Source: G965195345 sp965277625 (lineage in GTDB: Bacteria; Pseudomonadota; Gammaproteobacteria; CAKMZV01). Taken from it: a stretch of DNA of 64,000 nucleotides. Shown here piece by piece: positions 35,732-45,800 of this stretch. Under the pieces are notes generated by a model. That model did no database searches, was not told where the DNA came from, and saw only the letters and a program-made list of their open reading frames with translations. How positions within the stretch are numbered: the first letter of the stretch is position 1; each line of letters opens with the position of its first letter. The stretch is from the NCBI GenBank assembly GCA_965277625.1, contig OZ255827.1:1674001-1738000 (forward strand). The letters run 5' to 3'. A program made the position numbers and the translations under genes.

Positions 35732-36343
35732 CTACCTTTGTGCAATGAGGATCACCGTGAGCTTTAGAGGGCCATGGGCGCCAATGACCAAAGTTTGCTC
35801 TATGTCAGCGGTACGTGAAGGCCCCGAAATGAAAACCGTTTGGGCGCATAATTCGGGTTGATTTTGTAAAATTTGAAATGCATCACTCAAGCGTTCAACC
35901 AATTGATCATGATAAACAACTGCAATGTGATGTTGAGGCAAGGCGGCTAAACTCTGTGGGGTGTGTTGGCTTGAGCAAAGCATCAGTGTGCCCGTTGCCG
36001 CAATGGCGCAATCCACCCCTGTCAATGCATAAACATCGCTTTTTTGTGCCGCCCCAAGTTGAGCTTGTATGCCATGTGCCTCCCAATCGAGTTCGAGGTA
36101 TTCGGAGGAAACGCGAATTGCATGATGGGATTGCATTTGCGCAATGATTGTTGTCAACAGACTTGAATCGTCAGGCAATGGTACGACCTCGGTTGAGGTT
36201 GAAGTACACGCACGATTAAACGCTTCGACCAGATTCGATATGGGTTTTCTTTGAAGGAGGGGTTCATCACTTTTATGCGCTTGACTGGGTGCGACGGCCG
36301 CCAATTTTTCAAGGATGATCTTTTTGTTGTTTGAAGTGTCCAT
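35732..36343 (-). CDS. lutC: Lactate utilization protein LutC (LUD domain)
   Basis: A 203-residue LUD-domain protein, one of three subunits of the LutABC L-lactate oxidising complex. The recognisable segments are VDCAIAATGTLMLCSS, the PQHHIAVVYHDQLVERLSDA stretch and the C-terminal FISGPSRTADIEQTLVIGAHGP. It starts 2 bases after the lutB stop, and lutA-lutB-lutC run in the usual order on the minus strand, so an operon is certain in practice. Confidence 0.93.
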   Translation of the reverse strand: MDTSNNKKIILEKLAAVAPSQAHKSDEPLLQRKPISNLVEAFNRACTSTSTEVVPLPDDSSLLTTIIAQMQSHHAIRVSSEYLELDWEAHGIQAQLGAAQKSDVYALTGVDCAIAATGTLMLCSSQHTPQSLAALPQHHIAVVYHDQLVERLSDAFQILQNQPELCAQTVFISGPSRTADIEQTLVIGAHGPLKLTVILIAQR

Positions 36344-36345
36344 GG

Positions 36346-37728
36346 TTAATCTCTGGGTTTGGGCAAGTGCCGCTTATGAAACCATCCAATGGTTATAAAC
36401 GGTATTTTTTTAATGCCGTTTTGACCACTTAACAGTTTCAAAAATAGACGCATTTTAAACAACCCAATGCGATACATCCAAGGGTGCAACGACAACCATG
36501 TCCACAGCCGAATAAACCACTGTTCACTCCTAGGGCGCAAATGATGCTTCACTTGATCTTCGCGCAACTGCCTTAGCAGCTTAGGCAAGGGTATTTTCAC
36601 TGGGCAAACCACTTCGCATTGCCCACAAAGTGTGGCCGCATGCGGTAAATCAATGGCTTTTTCCAAACCCGTATAAAGGGGGGTTAAAATCGATCCCATA
36701 GGACCTGGGTAAACCCAACCGTAAGCATGGCCGCCTATGCGTTGATAAACAGGGCAATGATTCATGCAGGCGCCACATCGAATGCAACGGAGCATTTCTT
36801 CATAGGGCGTACCCAATAAATTCGAGCGGCCGGCGTCAACCAATACAAAATGGAGTTGTTCGGTTGCCCCACCTTGATTTTTTAAAGGCTTGGAGGTGAG
36901 GGTTAGGTAATTAGAAATGGCTTGACCCGTTGCAGAGCGAGGCAACAATTCAACAATGTCGGCAGCATCTTGCAGTCTGGGCAATATTTTTTCTATACCA
37001 GCAATCACCACCCTGACTTTTGTTAAGGTTGAAGTCAACAAGCCATTGCCTTCATTAGTGACAATGCCGCAACTGCCTGTCTCAGCCACCAAAAAATTAG
37101 CGCCTGTTATGCCCATTTGAGCCTCACAAAATTTATCACGCAGCACCGCACGTGCTTGTTGTGTCAAGGCCGGTATGTCTTCTGTGATTGGATAATCTGG
37201 ATGGTGTTTGGCAAACAATTCTGTGATTTCTTCTCTGCTTTTATGAACCGCTGGGGCAATGATGTGGGACGGGGTTTCTTGAGCAAGTTGTAAGATATAT
37301 TCGCCTAAATCGGTTTCGGTGACGACATAGCCATTGGCTTCAAGCGCTTTGTTTAACTGAGCTTCCTCTGTGAGCATTGACTTTGATTTAACGATATGCT
37401 GAACTTGATTGGCTTTGGCAATTTCAACCACAATATCACCCACTTCTTCTACATTCAAAGCCCAATGAACCTGAGCGCCGTTGGCTTCGGCTTGATCGCT
37501 AAATTGTTGTAAATAGCCACCCCAATTTGCTATGGTTTGATTGCGTGTCCATGCGCCTTTTTCGCGTAAAGCTTCAAAATCACCAAGGTGTTCATTAAAC
37601 TGAGTAATACTTGATTTTCTGTGATCGATGAATTTGTGTTTGGCTTTGTCCATCGCTTGACCCAGAAATTCATTGTTCAAGCTCGCACTGGCATTGCGAT
37701 GAAAATGTATGCTACTGTATTGGCTCAT
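36346..37728 (-). CDS. lutB: Lactate utilization iron-sulfur protein LutB
   Basis: A 460-residue protein with an N-terminal LUD domain (GSCGIVTNEGNGLL) and a C-terminal ferredoxin-like part. Two cysteine clusters for 4Fe-4S centres are visible: CIRCGACMNHCP near residue 314 and CGQCEVVCP near residue 363. It passes electrons from lactate oxidation within LutABC. The start overlaps the lutA stop by one base. Members YkgF in E. coli and LutB in Bacillus have the same layout. Confidence 0.95.
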   Translation of the reverse strand: MSQYSSIHFHRNASASLNNEFLGQAMDKAKHKFIDHRKSSITQFNEHLGDFEALREKGAWTRNQTIANWGGYLQQFSDQAEANGAQVHWALNVEEVGDIVVEIAKANQVQHIVKSKSMLTEEAQLNKALEANGYVVTETDLGEYILQLAQETPSHIIAPAVHKSREEITELFAKHHPDYPITEDIPALTQQARAVLRDKFCEAQMGITGANFLVAETGSCGIVTNEGNGLLTSTLTKVRVVIAGIEKILPRLQDAADIVELLPRSATGQAISNYLTLTSKPLKNQGGATEQLHFVLVDAGRSNLLGTPYEEMLRCIRCGACMNHCPVYQRIGGHAYGWVYPGPMGSILTPLYTGLEKAIDLPHAATLCGQCEVVCPVKIPLPKLLRQLREDQVKHHLRPRSEQWFIRLWTWLSLHPWMYRIGLFKMRLFLKLLSGQNGIKKIPFITIGWFHKRHLPKPRD

Positions 37729-38435
37729 TAAATGGTCTCAGCTAAGATTTCAGCAATGTGCACCACTTTGGTTGATGACCGATTGAACTGAAATTTACCT
37801 TCGATGTTGAGCATGCAACCTACATCACCCATGACCACCGTATCACACTGAGTGGCCACAATGTGTTGGCACTTATCAGCCACAAGCGCGCTCGATATGT
37901 CACCAAATTTCACAGAGAATGTCCCGCCAAATCCACAACATTCTTCAGCGGTTGGCATTTCGATGATGGTATGCCCGCATTGTGCGAGCAGTTTTCTGGG
38001 CTGTTGTTTTATCGATAGTTCTCTTAATCCAGCACAGCCATCATGGTAGGTGAGCGTTTGAGGAATTTGGCTTTTCGGCAATTGGATTTGGGCAACATTC
38101 ACTAAAAAATCGGTTAATTCATAGCACTTGTTTGCAAATGTTGAAAATGCCCTATCAGCTGCATCAAAATGGGGATAATGTTTTGTCATCATACCGCCAC
38201 ATGAGCCCGATGGGATGATCACATAATCACAATCGGCAAAATCCCCAATGCATTTTTCAGCAATGCGTTTTGTCTGATCTGAATAGCCCGAGTTCCAAGC
38301 GGGTTGTCCGCAGCACGTTTGAGTCTTAGGTTGAATGACTTCACACTGGGCAAAGTTTAATAATTTTTCTGCTGCAAGCCCCACCGAGGGGCGCATGGCT
38401 TCGACCAAGCACGTTCTAAACAGTCCAACTTTCAT
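37728..38435 (-). CDS. lutA: Lactate utilization protein LutA (CCG domains)
   Basis: A 235-residue protein with two cysteine-rich CCG-type domains: CCGQPAWNSGY and SGSCGGMM in the first half, CCGFGGTFS and GCMLNIEG in the second. These bind an iron-sulfur cofactor, as in heterodisulfide-reductase-like and glycolate-oxidase iron-sulfur subunits. It is the first gene of lutABC. The complex oxidises L-lactate to pyruvate in the cytoplasm or at the membrane. No lactate permease or LldR-type regulator is adjacent. Confidence 0.94.
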   Translation of the reverse strand: MKVGLFRTCLVEAMRPSVGLAAEKLLNFAQCEVIQPKTQTCCGQPAWNSGYSDQTKRIAEKCIGDFADCDYVIIPSGSCGGMMTKHYPHFDAADRAFSTFANKCYELTDFLVNVAQIQLPKSQIPQTLTYHDGCAGLRELSIKQQPRKLLAQCGHTIIEMPTAEECCGFGGTFSVKFGDISSALVADKCQHIVATQCDTVVMGDVGCMLNIEGKFQFNRSSTKVVHIAEILAETI

Positions 38436-38482
38436 AAGACGATGGTTTGCGGCTTAGAAAGAAATGATCGGGGACCGTTGCT

Positions 38483-38926
38483 TCATTGATCACTGATCTG
38501 CACTGCATCGTCCACAGAAATGCACCCACCGTGCAGCACGATGCAACATACACCGCCTCTATAATCGGGTTTTAATGCATCCTTTAAGCCCTCACACTGC
38601 TCATCCATTCTAAAACATGGATCGGTCTCACGGGTAATCTGTAGTTCGACGTCACCGATGTGAACTTTTTTACCAACATCCTCAGCGCTGAAGGATTTCC
38701 CTTGTACCAGCAAATTGGCGCGTCGAGTCGTCCAGGGTAGGGATTTCCCCACGGTGGATTCAGCCATTTGCCAAGACTCTTGGCTTAAGATGGTGATTTG
38801 GCGATTATTCACCACCCCACGACAATCCTTGGTAATCCCTTTTGCCACAGTGATTTCTGCTTCATTGAGCGTTTCCATGGGTGCTCTGGTTTTATGTCGT
38901 ACGGCAATGCCTTTGAGTTTAATCAT
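38483..38926 (-). CDS. MOSC-domain protein
   Basis: A 147-residue protein consisting of a single MOSC domain, the fold shared with the C-terminus of molybdenum cofactor sulfurase and with YiiM/mARC. The candidate sulfur-carrying cysteine is C104 in TRETDPCFRMDE. GVVNNRQITILSQESW and RRANLLVQG are family segments. Stand-alone members of this length are widespread, with no proven substrate; handling of activated sulfur is the family expectation. It lies between lutA (47 bases) and the lyase-hydrolase fusion gene (28 bases) on the same strand. Confidence 0.85.
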   Translation of the reverse strand: MIKLKGIAVRHKTRAPMETLNEAEITVAKGITKDCRGVVNNRQITILSQESWQMAESTVGKSLPWTTRRANLLVQGKSFSAEDVGKKVHIGDVELQITRETDPCFRMDEQCEGLKDALKPDYRGGVCCIVLHGGCISVDDAVQISDQ

Positions 38927-38954
38927 TTGTTACCTTCCTTCGTTCAATGGATAC

Positions 38955-41318
38955 TTATTGGGCACATTGTCCAATGATTGCAGTGTAAATTGCAACACAT
39001 TGTTGTAGTTGTTCGATGTCTATGGATTCATCCACCGTATGCGCTTGCTCTTCGCTGCCTGGACCCAAGCCAATGGTTGGAATGCCCGCCATGCCTGCCG
39101 ACATGCTGCCATTGGTACAGAATTTCCAGAACCCTGGTTGCGCATCCATCTCAATAGATTCCAGCGCATCGATGGCTTTTTGCACCAAAGGCTGGTCGGT
39201 GTTCGTTTCCCAAGCTGGAAAAGATTTACTTTGATGAATGGTCACACCTGTATAGGTTTTGACCGGCGATGATGGAATTTTAATCCCAAAACGGTCTATG
39301 CCCAGCTCGGATAATTTATCCGCAATCTGTTGTTTTACCAATGTCTCGTCTTCGCCTGCCACTGTTCTGCGGTCAAACCGAATACAGACACTCGATGGCA
39401 ACATGGATTGGCAAGGATAGGGATCAGAAGTGATGTCTGTGGCAACCAAAATGCCTTTGCCCATTGTTGGATGCTCAACCATCTCGATTGTTTGCAGTGC
39501 AGGCAGCACTTGTGCGGCTAATAGCAGTGCACTGACGCCTTCATCGGGTGTTGCGGCGTGAGCGGTCTGCCCATACAGTGTTAGTTCCACTTCAATGCGT
39601 CCACGTTGTGCGGTTTTTAATAAATTCTTCGACGGTTCACAAATAAAAACGTGTTCGGGCTGCACTGTTTTTAAAATATTTTGCAAAGCCACTCCTTCAA
39701 CCACTTCTTCAAGAACGCTGAACGATACACAAATTTGCTGTTTTAAATTGCCGCCTCGGTGGGCTCTCATGGCCGCAATCATCGCCGCTGCTATGCCCCC
39801 TTTCATATCGGCTGAACCACGCCCATAGATTCTGCCGTTTTTGATTTCACCCCCAAAAGGCTCAACGGACCACGCACCCAAGGCTGGTACCACATCCGCA
39901 TGACCATCAAACAATAAGGCAATGGGGGTGTTTTCAGGGCCGATTAAGCCATAGATTGAGCCAAACGAGTCTTTGTGCATGCGAAATCCCAAACCTTCCA
40001 TTTGTGCCCAAGCCGCTTGTATCACATCGCCTTCTTCACCAGATAATGAAGGTTGCCTGACCAATGCTTGGGTGAGGCGCACCACATCAGTGGTCTCAGC
40101 GATGCCCGCTGAAGGCCGACCGACAATGCTTTGATAGATGGTTTCGTCCGTGGCGCCCTCTGTACCAATGACGAGTACGCGACTGTGTTCGTCTAAGCCC
40201 AAGGATGCCCCCATTTCGGCTGACTGAGCAATGGCCATGAGTAATGCAATGGCAGGTGCAGCGGTTTCTCCTGCGACAATGGGCGGGTCAATGGTCAAAG
40301 GATTCGCCAAATAACACATCACTGGTGCAATGAAATCATCAGGGATGGTGATAAAATCATGGACACAGTCCCCCAAAATATCCCATGCTAATATAGACGG
40401 ACTGCCACAAGACAAACCGGCCATCATGCTTTCTTGTTGCACATCAACGCGAACCACCATATTGGCTTTGCCACTTTGGTACAAACAATCGGCAAATTCT
40501 GGTTCAACCACAATAAAACGGGGACTGTCCTTATAAGCCAAGCGTAATCGCCCAAAGACCGCCGCTGGCAGTCCACCAACGCCGCCTTGAACAATGACGT
40601 GTGTCGGTGGCTGAGCCAATTGGTTGATGCATTCATCGACCAAAACCGTATAACCTTCCATCACGTTTCGAGGCACTTTTGTATAACCCTCGTACGAAGT
40701 ATCTGAAATGATGAACCAGTGATTTTTTGTCGCTTGTTCGTCACAAGCATCGACACTGTCATCGTAATTGCCGCTCACTCGAATGACTTGAGCGCCTAAA
40801 GCTTCTAAGGCTTTTTCTCGGCCAACTGAGACTTCTTTATGGATAAAGATCACGCATTGGCATCCGAACTGTTGCGCACCCCAAGCAACCGAACGCCCAT
40901 GATTGCCATCAGTGGCCGATGTGACCGTTATGTTTTTAAGGAGGCTCTGAAAGCGCTCTTTTTGTAAATCGTTCAGTTCAATGTGATCATCGCCACAACT
41001 TTGACGCACTTCGCTGAGTAGCAGTTGGGCAACGGCGTATGCACCGCCCAGCGCTTTAAAACTGCCTAAGTTGAATCGACTGGATTCATCCTTATAGTGA
41101 ATGGCACCCAACTTCAACTGCTTAGCAAGGCCAGAAAGGTGATGTAATGGTGTGACTTCATAACCTGCCCATTGCGTTATTTGTTGGTAGGCATGCTGGC
41201 ATTTATCCTGAGCAATCACCGCTTGGTGTTTTTCCGTGTAAGGGGATTCATTGCCTAAGGCTTTGGCATTAAATATTTTTATTTTTTTAGGGTCAAGGAC
41301 AGGGATTTTTTTATACAT
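38955..41318 (-). CDS. Fusion: diaminopropionate ammonia-lyase (YgeX-like) + M20 peptidase (YgeY-like)
   Basis: A single 787-residue frame joins two enzymes that are separate neighbouring genes (ygeX, ygeY) in E. coli. Residues 1 to about 400 are a fold-type II PLP lyase: KDESSRFNLGSFKALGG with PLP lysine K88, and SATDGNHGRSVAWG with the catalytic aspartate D137, matching diaminopropionate ammonia-lyase, which yields pyruvate and two ammonia. Residues from about 405 are an M20 metallopeptidase: DGHADVVP near 472, the EE pair in SVLEEVVEG near 537, QRGRIEVEL, and the C-terminal GPGSEEQAH. No frameshift is needed at the junction. It precedes gltD by 67 bases in the opposite order of transcription (gltB-gltD-fusion-MOSC-lut all minus). 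The M20 substrate is unknown; an N-blocked diaminopropionate is my inference. Confidence 0.85.
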   Translation of the reverse strand: MYKKIPVLDPKKIKIFNAKALGNESPYTEKHQAVIAQDKCQHAYQQITQWAGYEVTPLHHLSGLAKQLKLGAIHYKDESSRFNLGSFKALGGAYAVAQLLLSEVRQSCGDDHIELNDLQKERFQSLLKNITVTSATDGNHGRSVAWGAQQFGCQCVIFIHKEVSVGREKALEALGAQVIRVSGNYDDSVDACDEQATKNHWFIISDTSYEGYTKVPRNVMEGYTVLVDECINQLAQPPTHVIVQGGVGGLPAAVFGRLRLAYKDSPRFIVVEPEFADCLYQSGKANMVVRVDVQQESMMAGLSCGSPSILAWDILGDCVHDFITIPDDFIAPVMCYLANPLTIDPPIVAGETAAPAIALLMAIAQSAEMGASLGLDEHSRVLVIGTEGATDETIYQSIVGRPSAGIAETTDVVRLTQALVRQPSLSGEEGDVIQAAWAQMEGLGFRMHKDSFGSIYGLIGPENTPIALLFDGHADVVPALGAWSVEPFGGEIKNGRIYGRGSADMKGGIAAAMIAAMRAHRGGNLKQQICVSFSVLEEVVEGVALQNILKTVQPEHVFICEPSKNLLKTAQRGRIEVELTLYGQTAHAATPDEGVSALLLAAQVLPALQTIEMVEHPTMGKGILVATDITSDPYPCQSMLPSSVCIRFDRRTVAGEDETLVKQQIADKLSELGIDRFGIKIPSSPVKTYTGVTIHQSKSFPAWETNTDQPLVQKAIDALESIEMDAQPGFWKFCTNGSMSAGMAGIPTIGLGPGSEEQAHTVDESIDIEQLQQCVAIYTAIIGQCAQ

Positions 41319-41385
41319 GGCTCAATCGTGTGATGTCAACAAAATAACAACGACTCAAGCGATCAAAGATCATTCTTAAATAGCC

Positions 41386-42798
41386 TTAAACTTGTAAATA
41401 ATCCAGAATGCCTTCGGCGGCATCTCTGCCATCAGCCACCGCATGTACAACCAAGGATGAACCACGTACAGCATCCCCGCCAGCAAAGATTTTAGGATTG
41501 CTTGTTTGTAGGGGAAATAGACCCGAATCGAGGGTGCGAATACGTTGATTTTCAGCGACATCCACATGGCTGCTGGCAAACCATTCGGGCGGGTCAGGTA
41601 AAAATCCAAAAGCGACAATCACACTGTCGCAAGCGATGACTTCTTCCGAACCTGGCACATTTTCTGGGTAGCGCCTACCTCTTTCATCTGGCTGACCTAA
41701 CTGAGTTTTTATGACTTTAATCGCTTTTACTTGGCGGTTGTCATCACCCATCACTTCAATGGGCGAACGATTGAATAAAAATTCAATGCCCTCTTCTTTG
41801 GCGTTGAGGACTTCTTTGGGAGAGCCAGGCATATTTTCTTCGTCGCGACGATAAACACAATAGACTTTCTTGGCGCCTTGACGAATAGCCGTTCGGGTAC
41901 AGTCCATCGTGGTATCACCGCCACCCAAAACCACGACGGTTTGATCTTTTAAATTGATCCAATCTGTCGCATTTTGTTCAAACTGAAGATTACGTTTAAC
42001 GTTACCAACCAAGTAGGGTAAGGCTGGATGTACGCCTTGCAAATCTTCTCCAGCAAAACCGCCCTCAATGAACTTATAAGTGCCCGTGCCTACGAACACC
42101 GCATCATGGTCTTGCACAATATCGGAAAAAATCACATCCTTGCCCACTTCTGTGTTCAGTTGAAACTGTACACCCATTTCCTGCAAAATCTCACGACGAC
42201 GCGTGACCACAGATTTTTCTAATTTGAATTCTGGGATGCCAAAGGTCAGCAGTCCACCAGCTTCTGGATATCGGTCATAAACAGTTGCATGAACACCGTT
42301 TCGAGCCAAGACATCGGCACAACCCAAGCCAGCGGGTCCAGCACCAATAATGGCAACACGTTTACCCGTATCTTGAACTTTTGAAATATCGGGCTTCCAA
42401 CCCATGGATTGCGCTTGCTCAGTTATAAAACGTTCAATGGCGCCAATGGTCACTGCGCCAAAGTTTGCATCTTGCAGGGTGCACGCTTGCTCACAAAGTC
42501 GATCTTGCGGGCATACCCGACCACACATTTCTGGTAAAGAATTGGTTTGGTGCGACATATCAGCCGCGGCCAAAACATTGCCTTCTGAAACCAGTTTCAA
42601 CCAATTGGGGATGTAGTTGTGAACGGGACAAGCCCACTCACAATAGGGATTGCCACATTGTATGCAGCGGTCTGCCTGAGCTATGGCATCTTCCATGTCG
42701 AAATTGGCATAGATTTCTACATACTGCTTGGAGCGTTCATCGGCAGAAATTTTTGGCGGTTCATGCCGATCAACATGCAAAAATTGAGTGTGACTCAT
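41386..42798 (-). CDS. gltD: Glutamate synthase small subunit
   Basis: GltD supplies electrons from NADPH to GltB. The 470-residue protein has an N-terminal 4Fe-4S region with cysteines at 45, 48, 53 and 57 (CIQCGNPYCEWACP) and a further pair around residues 92-106, an FAD-binding GAGPAGLGCADVL (from residue 152), an NADPH-binding GGGDTTMDC and a C-terminal GGDAVRGSSLVVHAV segment. It follows gltB by 23 bases in the order gltB-gltD. Confidence 0.97.
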   Translation of the reverse strand: MSHTQFLHVDRHEPPKISADERSKQYVEIYANFDMEDAIAQADRCIQCGNPYCEWACPVHNYIPNWLKLVSEGNVLAAADMSHQTNSLPEMCGRVCPQDRLCEQACTLQDANFGAVTIGAIERFITEQAQSMGWKPDISKVQDTGKRVAIIGAGPAGLGCADVLARNGVHATVYDRYPEAGGLLTFGIPEFKLEKSVVTRRREILQEMGVQFQLNTEVGKDVIFSDIVQDHDAVFVGTGTYKFIEGGFAGEDLQGVHPALPYLVGNVKRNLQFEQNATDWINLKDQTVVVLGGGDTTMDCTRTAIRQGAKKVYCVYRRDEENMPGSPKEVLNAKEEGIEFLFNRSPIEVMGDDNRQVKAIKVIKTQLGQPDERGRRYPENVPGSEEVIACDSVIVAFGFLPDPPEWFASSHVDVAENQRIRTLDSGLFPLQTSNPKIFAGGDAVRGSSLVVHAVADGRDAAEGILDYLQV

Positions 42799-42821
42799 GT
42801 TTGTTTATTTCCTAATGTCAT

Positions 42822-45800
42822 TTATGCGACTTTCGCTTGTATCATTTTCCAAAGTTGGACCAACTCAATGTTTTTGGGTTTGACCAACCAGAAATGTTTT
42901 AATTCATCTTCAAAATGATCAAGAATGGCTTTGGCTTTTAGTGATTGTGTTTCATCATGGTATGCGCTAATGTGCTGCCTGAGACGCTCCGAGTAGTTGC
43001 GGTCATCCAAATTCATCAGACTGATCATTTCAGGATTGATCCGATTTTCAAATAATTGCGATTTGTCATAAACGTAGGCAATCCCGCCCGACATGCCCGC
43101 GCCAAAATTGAGACCCGTTGCACCCAAGACCACAATCTCACCCCCAGTCATGTATTCACAACCGTGATCGCCCAAGCCTTCCACCACCGCAATGGCGCCA
43201 GAGTTGCGCACGCCAAAGCGTTCGCCTGCTGTACCCAAGGCATACAAGGTCCCACCGGTGGCACCGTATAAGCAGGTGTTCCCGACGATGGGCGATAAAT
43301 AGGGATCAAATTTACCTTCAAGAGGCGGGGTGATCACTATGCGTCCACCCGCCATGCCCTTGCCAACATAGTCATTGGCATCGCCCTTTAGATATAAATG
43401 CAATCCACCAGCATTCCATACACCAAAAGACTGACCTGCCACGCCTGTTAAATTAAATCTGATGGGGGAATCCTCCATGCCTTTGTCACCCCATTGACGA
43501 GCGATTTCGCCCGAAACTAGTGCACCAATGCTGCGATCAGTATTGAGAATTTCAAGCGCATAAGTGCCCCCTTTCTTGTGGGCGATTGCTTCTGAAACCA
43601 TGGCCAACATCGATTGTGCTTTTTCCCCTTTATCCCAAGGGTCATTGGCAGGCGACTGACAATAATTTGGCTTGCTCTTTATTTGTTCGTTCTGATGCAA
43701 TAAATCAGATAGGTCAATGTTGCTCTGTTTTTCTGTGGTGCCAGCGCGTTGCTTTAAATATTGGGTTTGACCAATGAGTTCATTCAAAGAGCGAACGCCA
43801 ATAGAAGCCATGATTTCTCGGACTTCCTGAGCGACAAACTGAAAGTAGTGCATGACCATTTCAGGCAAGCCAATAAAATGTTCTTTTCGTAATCGTTCGT
43901 TTTGAGTGGCGACCCCAACGGCACAGGTATTTAAATGGCAAATTCTGAGGTATTTGCAACCCAATGCAATCATGGGGGCTGTGCCAAAACCAAAAGATTC
44001 TGCGCCGAGCATGGCCGCCTTCACCACGTCTAAACCTGTTTTTAATCCACCATCCGTCTGCACCCGCACCTTGCCTCGTAGATCATTGGCTTGTAAGACT
44101 TTGTGCGTTTCTGCCAAGCCCAATTCAAATGGCACGCCAGCGTATTTAACCGATGTTAAAGGACTGGCGCCAGTCCCACCATCATAGCCCGCAATGGTGA
44201 TCAAATCAGCGTAGGCTTTGACAACACCTGCGGCAATGGTACCCACACCTGGGGCAGCAACCAATTTTACTGAAACCAATGCCTTTGGATTAACCTGCTT
44301 TAAGTCATAAATGAGTTGGGCCAAGTCCTCAATTGAATAGATGTCATGATGCGGTGGCGGAGAAATCAGCGTGACCCCTTCATTGGCATGGCGTAATTTG
44401 GCAATGTAGGCATCCACTTTATGGCCTGGCAGTTGCCCACCTTCACCCGGTTTTGCCCCCTGAGCCACCTTGATTTGAATGACTTCGGCGTTGACCAAGT
44501 AGTGCGGCGTTACCCCAAATCGCCCTGATGCCACTTGCTTTATTTTGGACATTTTTTCAGTACCATAGCGCAGAGGGTCTTCGCCACCTTCGCCAGAATT
44601 TGAGCGTGCACCCAATCGGTTCATGGCAATGGCCAATGATTCGTGCGCTTCAGGTGACAACGCCCCCAGCGAGATGCCGGCTGAATCAAAGCGCTGAATG
44701 ATGTTTTCAATGCTTTCTACTTCCTCAATGGGCACGGGTTCTTTGGGGACGATTTCTAATAAATCTCTGAGAACCAGCGGATTCCGCTCATTGACAAAGG
44801 TTGCAAATTGATGGTAGGCATTGACATCATTATGTTGGACCGCCTTGCGTAAATTTTCAACCACATCGGGATTAAAAGCGTGGGCTTCACCACCGTGAAT
44901 GTATTTAAACAACCCGCCTTGAGCGATGGTTTTACGCGGATTAAACGCTAAGTCATGGAGATACTGCTGATCATTATGAAAATGTTTGAATTTGCTCCCT
45001 TTGATACGGCTCGGCGTACCGTTGAAGCACATTCTAATGATCTCTTTGGACAAGCCAACGGCTTCAAACAATTGTGCCCCGCGATAAGAGGCAATCGTTG
45101 AAATGCCCATCTTCGATAAAATTTTGAATAAGCCCTTGTTAATCCCACGAATGTAATTCTCTATGTAGGGGCCGAGGGCAATGGCTGAATCTAAGCCACG
45201 GTTTTCATGCATGTCTTTAATGACTCTATAAGCCAGCCAAGGATAAATGGCTGTTGCGCCGTAACCCAATAACACAGCATAGTGATGAGAGTCTCGAACT
45301 GTGGCTGTACTGATGACCAAGTTTGCATCGGTACGAAGCCCTCGAGATATGAGGCGGTGATGAACAGCGCCTGTGGCTAAGCAAGCGTGAATGGTCAAAT
45401 AATCGGGTTGAATGGATTCATCGCTTAAAATCAGAATGGTGTGCCCTTTCTCCACCATGGCCTCAGCCATATCACACAGATTGCCAATCGCATGACTCAA
45501 TCCCACATCTGGGTTGTAGTGCAAAGACAACTCAACACTGCTTAAGGAATCCTGCGTATTAGAGATTTTGAGCATGTCGTGATAGCTGTTCGGCGATAAC
45601 ACGGGGGTATCGACCACAATTCTGCGAGCATGATTACGAGTCTCGTGGAAGATGCTCAACTCACACCCTAAGATGGTTGATAACGACATCACTATGGACT
45701 CTCTCAAGGGATCAATGGCTGGATTGGTCACTTGGGCAAACACTTGCCGAAAATAATCGAATATGGACCTTGGTTGCCTGGACATGACCGCCAATGGTGC

